64,000 nt of DNA, from NCBI RefSeq assembly GCF_002902965.1, contig NZ_CP026107.1, positions 682,001 to 746,000 of the forward strand. Reading direction: 5' to 3'. The DNA comes from Paraburkholderia hospita. GTDB taxonomy: Bacteria; Pseudomonadota; Gammaproteobacteria; Burkholderiales; Burkholderiaceae. The notes below the pieces were generated by a model. It was not told where the DNA came from and searched no databases. It saw only the letters and a list, made by a program, of their open reading frames with translations. Position 1 is the first letter of the stretch. Each line of letters starts with the position of its first letter. The position numbers and the translations under genes were made by a program. Positions 8,737 to 17,986 of the stretch are shown piece after piece.

Positions 8737-8782
8737 AAAGTGACGAACGCGAATGAATAGTACGGAATGACTCAATCTAAGA

Positions 8783-8831
8783 GAGCCTCATGCATTCGAC
8801 AATTTGATTAAATAAGGCTGTGATGGAATTT
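8783..8831 (+). pseudogene. Footprint of the 3' end of an effector and the start of an immunity gene
   Basis: The frame reads E-P-H-A-F-D-N-L-I-K and stops at 8813-8815. The intact effector ends G-L-D-D-L-I-K. Past the stop, GGCTGTGATG is identical to the bases following the intact effector stop (6275-6284), and the next bases stay A/T-rich. The match therefore spans the effector stop and the immunity start as one unit. No complete downstream gene remains; the next real start is at 8894. This is a second relic of cassette exchange. Confidence 0.6.
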
Positions 8832-8893
8832 TTTTGCGAACTGTGTCACTTTTTCAGCATCACTAAACGTGTAGATTTTGAATTTATCGCTTC

Positions 8894-10060
8894 ATGCCCT
8901 GGCCGATCCCAACATTCAAAAAAATCGAGCGACCTAAGCCGATCTCCTTGGGTCTGTGGTTGTCGGCGCTCACGGCAATAGCCATTGGAATGGCCGGCGG
9001 CGTACTGCTGCTATGGCCGCATGGCGGGCCAACTCAGGGCCTCCAATTCTGGGCGCTGCTCGTCGGTATCCCGCTAGTCACTTGCGTCCTTGCGTACGGT
9101 ATCCGGCTCGATCGTTGGGAGCGCGAGCAGACGATTGCCGAAGAGGCCGAGCGTGAGCAAGAGCGGATCACGTTGCTATGGCGAGAGTGGTGCCGTCGTC
9201 GAGTTCATGTCATCACGGCACTGGCGGTCCTTCCGATCCCGACTCCCACGGCGCAACTGAGCGATGCCGATGCCGATCTTCCCGTGAACACAGGGCGCGC
9301 GAAAGCCTTCTCATGGACGAAAGGCAAGACCGAGGCACCGCGACGCCAGGAACTGCTAGACCGCATCGCCAGAGGGCTACAGGCAACGCTCGCGGACAGA
9401 CCGGCGATGTCCATCAAGCTTCTGCTTGACGATGCATCACTCGCATTTGCAAACGCGTGGAAAGAGGCCACCAGAACCACTTTCGGCAAGATCGCGCCAA
9501 ATTGCAACTTCACCGTCGTGGTCGAGCGGGCAGTGGGCTGCGCACAGTGGCTCGCGAAGCAGGTCGATCTCAACGATGCCGCGCCGCACCTCATCATCGC
9601 CGTACAGATCTGGCCGAACGGTCAGAAGGAGCACAACTTCAGTGAGAGCGCCGCAGCTCTTCTGATTGATCAGGCTGCCACGCAGGCGGGTTACATCTTC
9701 AGGCCGATGATCGTCGCAAGCGATACGCTCGAAGGAGATCTGGCTCAGGTTGTCGACATGCAACTACAGCCGGATACCGCCACGCACGTCTGGTTCACCA
9801 GGTGCGATGACGAGTCGGTCGCTATCACTTCTGCGCTGACGCCCGATCCCAAGATACCAGTGATCGAGCGGCAGCTTGACAGCGTCGTGGGCAAACCAGG
9901 GCCCGCGAGCAGCTGGATCGCGCTTGCGACCGCACTGGAGGCTACACAGGGAACCGGGCCACATCTTGTCGCCTGGCGTGAGTCGGAGAATGAGCCTTTG
10001 AACCTGTGCATGATCGCGTCAGCACAGCCTCACTCGCCGCGAGAGGAAATACAAACTTGA
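8894..10060 (+). CDS. Two-TM T6SS-island membrane protein, partner of the TssM paralogue
   Basis: The protein has 388 residues. Two hydrophobic segments (about residues 19-41 and 51-68) precede a charged linker (DRWEREQTIAEEAEREQER) and a large soluble part with no motif I can name. Base composition returns to the GC-rich norm here. It overlaps the TssM-like gene by 4 nt, so the two products are made together and probably form a membrane complex. No good ribosome site precedes the ATG at 8894, so the start is uncertain by a few codons. The function is unknown; an accessory role in recruiting the VgrG-effector load to the T6SS baseplate or membrane complex is a guess from context. Confidence 0.65.
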   Translation: MPWPIPTFKKIERPKPISLGLWLSALTAIAIGMAGGVLLLWPHGGPTQGLQFWALLVGIPLVTCVLAYGIRLDRWEREQTIAEEAEREQERITLLWREWCRRRVHVITALAVLPIPTPTAQLSDADADLPVNTGRAKAFSWTKGKTEAPRRQELLDRIARGLQATLADRPAMSIKLLLDDASLAFANAWKEATRTTFGKIAPNCNFTVVVERAVGCAQWLAKQVDLNDAAPHLIIAVQIWPNGQKEHNFSESAAALLIDQAATQAGYIFRPMIVASDTLEGDLAQVVDMQLQPDTATHVWFTRCDDESVAITSALTPDPKIPVIERQLDSVVGKPGPASSWIALATALEATQGTGPHLVAWRESENEPLNLCMIASAQPHSPREEIQT

Positions 10061-13000
10061 CATTGAAGAAACACATCTTGGGCCGGTGTCTGGTCGCCGG
10101 AGCGATCATCGCCATCCTTGCCGGCGTGATCCTGTTCACTGTTGACGTGAAGGATCTGGCTGCCTGGTTTACGCGATACCGACAAATTATCGTCTGGACG
10201 ACTGTGCTGATCGCGGGCGCACTCGCGTATGTCCTGCCGCGACGCCGACAGATCCAGCTCACCGTGCAGCAAGCGTCAAGGAAGCAGGGGATCGAGCCAC
10301 CCGTGCCGGCGGACAAGGTCACTCAAGAGGCAGAGCAGAGTGCCACACGCGCTGTGGGATGGGCAAAGGATCTGCGGTTCCAACTTCAGCAGTCGCGGCG
10401 GTTCCGTTGGGCATACACCCATACCTGGCTACTTGTCACCGGCGACGCCCCCACCGTTCGCCGGTTGCTGCCCGGAGTGGCCGAAAGAGGCTGGCTCATC
10501 ACGGACGATGTCGTGCTGCTATGGGGCGGAGCGGGAACAGATGGCCAGCCCGATGAATTGTGGCTGCGCCAGATTCGTCGGCTGCGTCGTGCCCGCCCAA
10601 TCGATGCAATGGTGCTTGCACTCGATGGAGCCACGCCGCTGCCTGAAACCGCGCGCAGCACAACGGGGTGGGCTATGAATCTCGTGTGCATCATGAATAC
10701 GCTGCAGTGGTCCGCGCCCGTGTACGTGCTAGATCAGGCTGAACTCTCGGCCAGAGCGCTGAACACGACGCCAGTTATCGGATGCGAGTTACCTAACGCG
10801 GCCGATGCGCACGCTATCGGCACAGCACTTGGCGGTTTGAACATACGCCTGACCAACCTCGGCATCGCGCAGATCGGCCGCGACGACAGCGACCGCTATA
10901 CAGGCCTTATGTCCGACTATCTCGACAGCCGCATCGCGGCGCTGTCGAACTGGATCGCAGGCGTCAATTCGCGCCTGTGTCGCGCAGTGGGAGTGCGCGG
11001 GGTGTTCTTCACCACGCATCCGCCGGTGGGTAACAAAGAACTGGACGCCGCCCTCTGGCACCACCTCGCCACCGACGCCCTCCGCACAGGCGGCCACCGC
11101 ATCGGCCTGCACCCCGTCACTGTCTTCTCGACGATCGCCTTTGGCGCAGTCGCGCTATGGACCACGGGCCTGCTCCTCTCCGCCGCCACCAACGCCCACG
11201 ACGTCGTCCTCACCAGCGAAGCCGTGCGTAACCTGAACGCCGCACAGGACTCCGCCGCGCGTCTGCGCAACCTGCTCGGGCTCCAGCAACGCATCTCACT
11301 GTACGAAGACCGCATCCAGCACCACACGCCGCTTCAAACCCGCTTCGGCCTGAACCACGACGCACAAACACTCTCAGCCGTCTGGAAGCCCTACTCGCGC
11401 GCCGCCCGCGACACGCTGATCGCACCCGTACAGCAGAACCTCGAAGCGCAACTGGTCGATCTGAACCAGATGCAGACCACCCAGCTCGATAACCAGACGA
11501 GCCAGCTTGCGCAGGACGGTCACAAGGCGTTGAAGACCTACCTGATGATGTCGGAGCCCGCACACGCCGATCCGTCCTTCATGACGCCATCGCTGCCGCA
11601 CTACTGGAACATCGCCGCCGACCTGCCGCCAGGCGAGAAGCTCGACCTCTCGCAGCGCCTGCTCGGCTTCTACGCGGATCATCTGAAGCAGCATCCTGAA
11701 TGGCGCATCGACGCTCGCGACGACCTCATCAGCGGCTCACGTCAGACACTGCTCGCCGTGATCGGCGTAAAGAACTCCGAAGACACGATCTATCAGGACA
11801 TCGTCGCGTCCGTCGGCAGGAAGTATCCGGACCAGACCCTGGCCTCTCTGACAGCAGGCACCGACACACGCGGCCTGTTCCGCACCTCAGCCTCGGTCCC
11901 CGGCGTATTCACGCGTGAAGCATGGGAAGGCACGATCGCGCAGGCCATCGACGATGCCGCAAAACACAACGGCACCGCCAGCGACTGGGTGCTCGCCGGC
12001 GCAAACACAACAAACAGCGCACAGCAAACGCAGACCGCCTCATCACCTGAGGCCCTGAAGGCCGCACTCACCAGCCACTACTTCGCCGACTACGCCGAAC
12101 ACTGGCAGGCCTTCATGAACACGATCCAGTGGGAGAACGCACCGTCGATGCCCGCCGCCATCGGCCAGCTCAAGGCGATGGTCGACGCGCGCCAATCGCC
12201 ACTGATCGCGCTGATGAAGTCGCTCGAGTATCAGGGCGGCGCAGGCGCCCAGAAAACCTCGTTGTCCGACACGCTCGTCACGAAGGCGCAGACCATTTTC
12301 GGCGGCAGCAAAGCCGATGAACCGCAGGCAGTCCGGCCCGATCCCGCGGGACCGCTCGGACCGTCCTTCGGCCCTGTGCTGCGCCTCGTCGCACAGGCCA
12401 ACGGCAGCGACGTGCCGTCAGCAAGCAGCAAAACGGCAGCCAGCTACAGCGACCTGAGCCTGCAACGCTATCTCGAACGCGTCACGACCTTGCGCTTACG
12501 CCTGCAACAGATCGGCGACAGCGCCGACGCCGACGCCCAGGCGAGACAGGTCGCACAAACCCTCTTCCAGGGCAAGGGCTCGGAACTCGCCGACACGCAG
12601 TCCTACGCCCGCCTGATCGCCGCGAGCCTCGGCGCGCAATGGGCGGGGACGGGCGACGCGCTGTTCGTGCGCTCTGTCGCGCAAGCCTTGCAGACCGTGC
12701 TCCAGCCCGCCCAGGCGAGCCTGAACGAAGCCTGGCAGCAGAGCATCGTCTCGGCATGGAACCGCTCGTTCGCGGGACGCTATCCCTTCGCCAGCACCGC
12801 CAACGACGCCTCGCTGCCCGAACTCGCGCGCTTCCTGCGACCGCAAGGCGGCCTGATTTCCGCGTTTCTCGCGAGCCAGCTCGCAGGCGTGCTGGAGTTG
12901 CAGGGCGATCAATGGATACCCGTCACCACGGCAACGTCCTCGCTTGTCTTCGATCCTTCGTTCCTTACCGCTATCAACACGCTGCAACGCATCGCAGGGC

Positions 13001-13635
13001 ACCTGCTCGCGCAGGGCGAGCCGCAGTATCGCGTCGACTTCAAACCGGTGCCGTCGCCGGGTATCACGGATACGCTGCTCACCGTCGATGGCCAGAAGCT
13101 GCACTACTTCAACCAGCAGGAAACCTGGCAACCGATGAACTGGCCGTCGAACGATCCCCAGAGAACGGGCACGCGCCTCGAATGGCAGACGGAGAAGGCG
13201 GGCACGAACCGCAGTCTGGAGTTCGACGGACGCTGGGCATTTGTGCGGATGCTCGAACGCGCGCGCGTCGAACCCGTCGATAGCGCGACGTACATGCTGA
13301 CCTGGCAGGCCTCGCCCTTCGTGCGGGAAATCAGGCCCACGGCTGCGAAGTCCGCGAGCGACGCCGCCTACGACATCGACACGCTCATCGCGCAGGAGCC
13401 CGGCAAGCCCGCGCTGGGCAGCGACACGCACGCGCTGGGCTACATGATGCGCACCGACGTGGGCAAGGGTCCGCTCGAACTGCTTGCACTCAAGGGTTTT
13501 GTACTACCTTCGCGCATCTTCGTGAGCCGTTCACCGGGCGCGGCGAACCTGGCGAAGGACAACGGGCCGCCGCCGTTGCCGAAGGCGGCACTTGAAGCAG
13601 GCAAACGCGCAGCCACACCGATGCCGCAGAGCTGA
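10057..13635 (+). CDS. Orphan TssM/ImcF-like membrane protein
   Basis: The protein has 1192 residues, in the size range of TssM, the inner-membrane and periplasmic backbone of the T6SS. Two N-terminal TM segments (GRCLVAGAIIAILAGVILF and IIVWTTVLIAGALAYVLP) are followed by a cytoplasmic region, a third TM near residue 370 (TVFSTIAFGAVALWTTGLLL) and a long periplasmic part with ImcF-related and C-terminal TssM domains. Where many TssM proteins carry a Walker A loop, this one reads GDAPTVRR near residue 129, so nucleotide binding is doubtful; some working TssM proteins also lack it. The TTG start at 10057 overlaps the previous stop (TTGA) and has AGAGGAAA upstream; the alternative GTG at 10006 has none. 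No other core tss genes are in the window. Confidence 0.82.
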   Translation: MTLKKHILGRCLVAGAIIAILAGVILFTVDVKDLAAWFTRYRQIIVWTTVLIAGALAYVLPRRRQIQLTVQQASRKQGIEPPVPADKVTQEAEQSATRAVGWAKDLRFQLQQSRRFRWAYTHTWLLVTGDAPTVRRLLPGVAERGWLITDDVVLLWGGAGTDGQPDELWLRQIRRLRRARPIDAMVLALDGATPLPETARSTTGWAMNLVCIMNTLQWSAPVYVLDQAELSARALNTTPVIGCELPNAADAHAIGTALGGLNIRLTNLGIAQIGRDDSDRYTGLMSDYLDSRIAALSNWIAGVNSRLCRAVGVRGVFFTTHPPVGNKELDAALWHHLATDALRTGGHRIGLHPVTVFSTIAFGAVALWTTGLLLSAATNAHDVVLTSEAVRNLNAAQDSAARLRNLLGLQQRISLYEDRIQHHTPLQTRFGLNHDAQTLSAVWKPYSRAARDTLIAPVQQNLEAQLVDLNQMQTTQLDNQTSQLAQDGHKALKTYLMMSEPAHADPSFMTPSLPHYWNIAADLPPGEKLDLSQRLLGFYADHLKQHPEWRIDARDDLISGSRQTLLAVIGVKNSEDTIYQDIVASVGRKYPDQTLASLTAGTDTRGLFRTSASVPGVFTREAWEGTIAQAIDDAAKHNGTASDWVLAGANTTNSAQQTQTASSPEALKAALTSHYFADYAEHWQAFMNTIQWENAPSMPAAIGQLKAMVDARQSPLIALMKSLEYQGGAGAQKTSLSDTLVTKAQTIFGGSKADEPQAVRPDPAGPLGPSFGPVLRLVAQANGSDVPSASSKTAASYSDLSLQRYLERVTTLRLRLQQIGDSADADAQARQVAQTLFQGKGSELADTQSYARLIAASLGAQWAGTGDALFVRSVAQALQTVLQPAQASLNEAWQQSIVSAWNRSFAGRYPFASTANDASLPELARFLRPQGGLISAFLASQLAGVLELQGDQWIPVTTATSSLVFDPSFLTAINTLQRIAGHLLAQGEPQYRVDFKPVPSPGITDTLLTVDGQKLHYFNQQETWQPMNWPSNDPQRTGTRLEWQTEKAGTNRSLEFDGRWAFVRMLERARVEPVDSATYMLTWQASPFVREIRPTAAKSASDAAYDIDTLIAQEPGKPALGSDTHALGYMMRTDVGKGPLELLALKGFVLPSRIFVSRSPGAANLAKDNGPPPLPKAALEAGKRAATPMPQS

Positions 13636-13925
13636 GCTGAACCGACGAAGAGCTTCACGTAAAAGCCAGGGAAATTTCCAATCGTCTTGACGCACTACTT
13701 GGCAAACGCGCTCACAGGTACTGAGCTCGCGCTTTGGCGACTTCATCCCATGGGGAGATGTCGCCGAGCGTCGCAATATCTTCTGTCCCTGATCCCCGAT
13801 GTGCCATCGCCACTGCCTCGACCGACTCAGCCAGCCCCTGGCAACGCATACGCCCCGAGCTTGCACATCGCCGCCATTTCCGGCGAAATAGCGCATCCTC
13901 AACGCCCGCGCATGCATACAAGCCC

Positions 13926-14459
13926 ATGATCTCCTTCGACACCGACGGCCACCGCTTCAACTTCCGCGCCGTCGCCGTCATCACGACACGCGACCACGTC
14001 CTCCTGCACATGCTGGAAGGCGACGAATACTGGTCGTTGCCAGGCGGCCGTGTCGAGGCCGGCGAGGACGCGGCCACGGCCGTCGCGCGCGAGATGCGCG
14101 AGGAACTGGATATCCAGGTGAAAGTGGGGCGCTTGCTCTGGATCGTCGAAAACTTCTTCACGGGCGGTGGTCGCACACATCACGAAGTCGGCCTGTACTT
14201 CGCCACCGAAGTACCGCCCGACGCCCGCATCCTCGATTTCTCCATGCGCCACGCAGGCAACGAGCAGGGCCGCAAGCTCGAATTCGCGTGGTTCAACCGG
14301 CACGAACTGGCAAGCATCGACGTGCGCCCCGTGTTCCTGCGTAACGCGCTCGCGCAGGACCCGCTTCAATTCGCGCATGTCGTCAGCCGCGATAACGTGC
14401 CCGCAGAAAGTGCCCGAAAGGGGAAGAGTTGCGTGAGCGCTTGTCGCGACCTTGCTTAA
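13926..14459 (+). CDS. NUDIX hydrolase
   Basis: The protein has 177 residues. The NUDIX box is complete: G-G-R-V-E-A-G-E, seven residues, then R-E-M-R-E-E-L, which binds Mg2+ and positions the diphosphate substrate. The family cleaves nucleoside diphosphates linked to another moiety; the exact substrate cannot be read from the sequence. The frame is open from 13734, but residues before the ATG at 13926 look non-coding. The 290 bp between the TssM-like gene and this start hold nothing recognisable. The gene converges on the lipoprotein methyltransferase gene. Confidence 0.85.
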   Translation: MISFDTDGHRFNFRAVAVITTRDHVLLHMLEGDEYWSLPGGRVEAGEDAATAVAREMREELDIQVKVGRLLWIVENFFTGGGRTHHEVGLYFATEVPPDARILDFSMRHAGNEQGRKLEFAWFNRHELASIDVRPVFLRNALAQDPLQFAHVVSRDNVPAESARKGKSCVSACRDLA

Positions 14460-14492
14460 CCCTTTCTCCCGCTGGCATGACGCATACGATCG

Positions 14493-15374
14493 CTAAGGCT
14501 TGACGAACTTGAGCGTCATGCGATCCGATTCCCCGATTGCAGCAAAGCGTGACCTGTCGACGTCACCGCCTTGATAACTGGGCGGCAGCGACCACACGCC
14601 GTGCGGATAGTCCTTTGTATCTTTCGGATTCGCGTTGATCTCGCTGCGCGCAACCAGAACGAAGCCGGCTGCTTGTGCGTGCTCGATGACGAACGCTTCA
14701 GTCACGTAACCGGAATCGATCATTTGTTGCACAGTCGCTCCTGGCCCTGCGCGGTGCTCCTCAACGCCAAGTTCGCCGCCATGCTTCAACGCGCCGTTGA
14801 ACGCGCGCAGGTTCACATCGAATTGCCCGTCCTTGATCCAGTTATGGATGTTTCGAAAGGTAAGGACACGATCGAATCTCTCATTCGCGTCGAAGCCGTT
14901 GAACTGGCCTGCGTGCAATGTGCCGACGACGACGTTCCCGTAAACCGATGGAGCGTTGGCGAGCTTGCGCCGATAAGCAGCATCGGTCGCACTGTCTTCA
15001 GCGGCGAGATCGGCGGATGTGCTGAGATATTGCGCCTCGTAAAGCTGCCCCGCGTTGCGCAAGTAGGGCGCAAGTATGTCTGAATACCATCCTCCTCCCG
15101 GGGCGATCTCCAACACCGCCTGCGTTGGACCGAGGTCAAAGAACTGCAGCGTTTCTTTCGGATGACGGTAGACGTCGCGCGCACGCGCCTGACTGCTACG
15201 CTGCGATCCACTGATGGCGGCATCGAGCGACGTGGCGCCGGAACCTTGCGATTGCGAATCACGCGATGAGTTTTGCGAATCCAGCGACGAGGACGTGCAG
15301 CCTGTCAGTGTGAGCATAAGAAAGGTGGCGGCAATCGTGACTGCGCGTGCGCGGTCATGGCGAGTAGCGTACAT
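14493..15374 (-). CDS. Exported lipoprotein with class I SAM-methyltransferase fold (COG4798-like)
   Basis: The protein has 293 residues. A signal sequence ends in the lipobox LTGC (Cys near residue 26), followed by a Ser/Gln-rich linker. The body has a methyltransferase-like motif I (VLEIAPGGGWYSDILAPYL) and later FDRVLTFRNIHNWIKDG, in the style of predicted methyltransferases of the COG4798 type. A lipoprotein facing the periplasm would not meet cytosolic S-adenosylmethionine, so the fold may serve another role or a substrate supplied there. Neighbours give no pathway. Family call good, biochemical role open. Confidence 0.78.
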   Translation of the reverse strand: MYATRHDRARAVTIAATFLMLTLTGCTSSSLDSQNSSRDSQSQGSGATSLDAAISGSQRSSQARARDVYRHPKETLQFFDLGPTQAVLEIAPGGGWYSDILAPYLRNAGQLYEAQYLSTSADLAAEDSATDAAYRRKLANAPSVYGNVVVGTLHAGQFNGFDANERFDRVLTFRNIHNWIKDGQFDVNLRAFNGALKHGGELGVEEHRAGPGATVQQMIDSGYVTEAFVIEHAQAAGFVLVARSEINANPKDTKDYPHGVWSLPPSYQGGDVDRSRFAAIGESDRMTLKFVKP

Positions 15375-15610
15375 GGAATCGATTCAGGTTTGAGATGCGG
15401 GATACGATACGCGGTTCTTGAGCTATCTGCTTCCCGGTCATTTTCGCTGCTCGCGCGGCGGTGTGCGCCTGCCAGCTTAATCACAAGCAAGCCGCCTCGC
15501 GCAACCGATGCGAACGCACAACACTTCATAGTGGTCGGCAGGCTTACAGTCGCTTACTATCCCGTCTCCACAATAAAACGCTAACCCGGCGCGAATCGTT
15601 GAGACCACTC

Positions 15611-16105
15611 ATGAACCCTGCACGGCAATTCGTAGTTCCGTTGATCGCATCATTGTTCGTTATCGGCCTCGCCGCGAATACCGCACATTCAGCGGAACCG
15701 GCATCGGATGCCACGCCCGACGCTGAAGTGGACATCTCCAAAAGCCACGAAGCCTCGACGAGCGATCTTCACAGCGACCTTGGTGAATTCTGTTTCTTCG
15801 CACGCCTCCCGCCCGCCAGTCAGAAATACAAGGTCATCAAGAACATCAAGATCGGCAAGGGCTCGTACGGTAGCGTTCAGGACATTCTCCCGAAGATGGC
15901 GGAGTACGCCCAACTACGAGGAGCGGACGCAATTGTCGAGTACAACGGATCACAGCGCTTCGGCTTCTGGCCTTGGCGTATGGTCCGGCCCGTCGTCCGT
16001 GGCGTCGCGGTGCAATGGACTGATCCGAAGCCTTCCAATTGCGAATCCATCGGCGGCACAAAGCTGAGGACGATACTTTCCTCGGGTCAGCCACCCGCAC
16101 AGTAG
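15611..16105 (+). CDS. Periplasmic protein of unknown function
   Basis: The protein has 164 residues with a clear signal peptide (VVPLIASLFVIGLAANTAHSA). The mature part contains KYKVIKNIKIGKGSYGSV, then a block ADAIVEYNGSQRFGFWPW, loosely like small bacterial proteins of the YbjQ/DUF4156 style, in which a conserved L-x-A-x-x-x-G-A-D/N-A-I/V segment occurs. The ATG at 15611 was chosen because the hydrophobic signal begins there; the upstream open frame has no signal or ribosome site. It is divergent from the lipoprotein gene across a 236-bp promoter region. Confidence 0.6.
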   Translation: MNPARQFVVPLIASLFVIGLAANTAHSAEPASDATPDAEVDISKSHEASTSDLHSDLGEFCFFARLPPASQKYKVIKNIKIGKGSYGSVQDILPKMAEYAQLRGADAIVEYNGSQRFGFWPWRMVRPVVRGVAVQWTDPKPSNCESIGGTKLRTILSSGQPPAQ

Positions 16106-16191
16106 CAAAAGCAGCCTTCTCGTATGGGCGTACTGCGGCCGTTCCTACGGCAGTAGTCACTGCACGACGAACGGCAGAAGGCGGTGACCCG

Positions 16192-16455
16192 ATGCAGGCA
16201 GTCATCATCCTGCAAACTGTGCGGCGCGTCTCGGAGTGCACCGGACATTCGAGGGATGAGGTCGTCGGCGGATTCTTGGCCGAAGCTCGATTGCGTCACC
16301 CAGCGACAGTGGACGGCATTTCCGCTGCGGCTATCGACGCACTGATCGACGAGTATCGAGCGGGTGTCGCCATAGCCACCCGAGATTTTCCGATGGACGT
16401 GGCCGGCGCGGTGTTCGTCGGCATCCGCAGCCTGAAGAAGATACTCGCACCGTAA
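16192..16455 (+). CDS. Small hypothetical protein
   Basis: The protein has 87 residues from the ATG at 16192, with AGAAGGCGG upstream. It is helical and soluble, with no motif recognised (TVRRVSECTGHSRDEVVGGF, then AAAIDALIDEY). Codon use resembles the surrounding genes, which favours a real gene. It ends 5 bp before a 13-bp iteron array. No function is assigned. Confidence 0.45.
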   Translation: MQAVIILQTVRRVSECTGHSRDEVVGGFLAEARLRHPATVDGISAAAIDALIDEYRAGVAIATRDFPMDVAGAVFVGIRSLKKILAP

Positions 16456-16460
16456 GCCGT

Positions 16461-16512
16461 CAGTGAAAGTTGGCGATGAAATTGCGCAGTAAAAGTTGTC
16501 AGTGAAAGTAAG
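16461..16512 (+). repeat. Four tandem 13-bp iterons
   Basis: Four consecutive 13-mers read CAGTGAAAGTTGG, CGATGAAATTGCG, CAGTAAAAGTTGT and CAGTGAAAGTAAG. The core CAGTGAAAGT is exact in copies 1 and 4, has one change in copy 3, and is weaker in copy 2. The array ends 73 bp before the PAP2 gene. Such spacing could be an operator for a regulator binding side by side, or the iterated terminal repeats of an IS21-type element left without its body. No transposase gene is nearby. Confidence 0.6.
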
Positions 16513-16585
16513 CACCAAAGATGCGGCACATCCAGTGGGCTATGCTAACGTCGATGTGAATAACTGAAGTAGTTTCTGACAATTA

Positions 16586-17278
16586 ATGAATAGCTTTGAT
16601 TCGTCTATCGAGACATATCTGTCCAACATACACTTCAGTCATTTCGCGACCCGATCCATAGAAACCATCGCCGACCTTTACACCTTCAAAGGCCTCGTAC
16701 TGATTCCCGTCCTGTGGTGGATGTGGTTTCAGCAGAACGAGCGCCGCGAATGGCGGCGAGAAATGGTTCTCGCGACGCTTCTCAGTGGCCTCGTGGCGCT
16801 CTTCGTCGGAAGGCTGCTCACCCACTGGTTGCCGTTCCGAGTGCGCCCCATCTATAGCGCCGAACTGCATCTGCAGTTTGCAGGTAGCGATATCAAGGAA
16901 GCACTGCTGACAAGTTGGAGTTCCTTCCCAAGCGATCACGCGATGCTATGGATGGCGGTCGCCACCGGCATCTTCCTCGTGTGGCGCGGAGTCGGTGCGC
17001 TGGCGATTCTCTATACCGTGCTGTTCATTTGCGTTCCGCGCGCCTATCTCGGCTTTCACTACCCAACCGATTTGCTGGTGGGCGCTGCTGTGGGAATCGG
17101 AATTACCTATGTCATGACGCGAGATGCGATCCGCGTGCACTACGCGACTCCGGCGGTGCGATGGATCGAACGCTGCCCGGGGCCTTCAGCGATGCTGGCC
17201 TTTATTCTGTGCCTCGAACTCGTTACGCAGTTCGACGAACTGCGCAAGCTGGCGAGCGTTGTGCTCAAAACTCTATGA
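16586..17278 (+). CDS. PAP2-family membrane phosphatase
   Basis: The protein has 230 residues with about five to six TM segments. The three-part acid phosphatase signature is present: an arginine-rich segment ending RVRP near residue 87, SFPSDH near 112-117 with the conserved Ser-x-His geometry, and PRAYLGFHYPTD near 150, where the His is the nucleophile and the Asp its partner. Members dephosphorylate lipid phosphates such as undecaprenyl pyrophosphate or phosphatidic acid at the outer face of the inner membrane. The ATG at 16586 has no strong ribosome site. It is a single-gene unit with the iteron array upstream. Confidence 0.85.
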   Translation: MNSFDSSIETYLSNIHFSHFATRSIETIADLYTFKGLVLIPVLWWMWFQQNERREWRREMVLATLLSGLVALFVGRLLTHWLPFRVRPIYSAELHLQFAGSDIKEALLTSWSSFPSDHAMLWMAVATGIFLVWRGVGALAILYTVLFICVPRAYLGFHYPTDLLVGAAVGIGITYVMTRDAIRVHYATPAVRWIERCPGPSAMLAFILCLELVTQFDELRKLASVVLKTL

Positions 17279-17986
17279 ACCACGCGTTGCGGTGGTGAAA
17301 GCGTGACGGTGGTGGCGCCGCCCGAGCGAGTGATTTTATCGAAGCCAGGTTCGTCGACGCGACACGCGTCGTTGTAATCGAAACGGCCGCTCAGAAAGCG
17401 GAGCAGTCGCATGAATGTCCATGTGACGGTCTAGATGAACGGCGCCTCATGGCCGATAGTACTCGCGCAGTATCTGGTGCATTGGCGGCCGCACGGGCCC
17501 CATCGAACTGCTGCGGCGTGTGGCCGGTAAGCGCAGCGCCAGATCTCGGTTTTGCTCGGAGATATCCGTCGTTGCCGGCGTGTGCGCCGGGTCGGCACGC
17601 ACCGCCGACTTGAACGTTCTTCGGGCATCCTGAGCGAGCAGCGTACGCAGAGAGACGTCGCCACGCCGGTCGATCTGCCCGAGCCGGATCCAGCCAACGT
17701 TCGCCGCAATTGTAGATTCTGGCCGCGGGCAATCTCCACAGTGCTCCAGCGCCACGAGTCATCTAGTGAGTAATGCCGGCTTGGCCCTATAAAAATTAAA
17801 TTACACGCAAACCTTTGCGTCGCCCGCCGCAGGGTTTCTCACCCTACAGTAACGCCCAACCGCGCCGTAATGCGAGATGCATAGGCGCGAAGTTTGTTGT
17901 CCTGCGCTATCCGGGCCGCGTCTTCCACGACACCCAATGGCTCGAACCCCTGCTCGCGCACAACAGGCGACAACTAAGGTCCAAAT
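17279..17986. other. 708-bp stretch without a convincing gene
   Basis: Only short overlapping frames occur. On the minus strand, 17447-17755 encodes a segment with WIRLGQIDRRGD and FKSAVRADPAHTPA that faintly resembles one TPR unit and might be a decayed gene end. It lacks a start and ribosome site. The AT-rich part around 17785-17810 probably holds the chemoreceptor promoter, but no clear sigma70 or sigma28 consensus was found. Confidence 0.4.
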
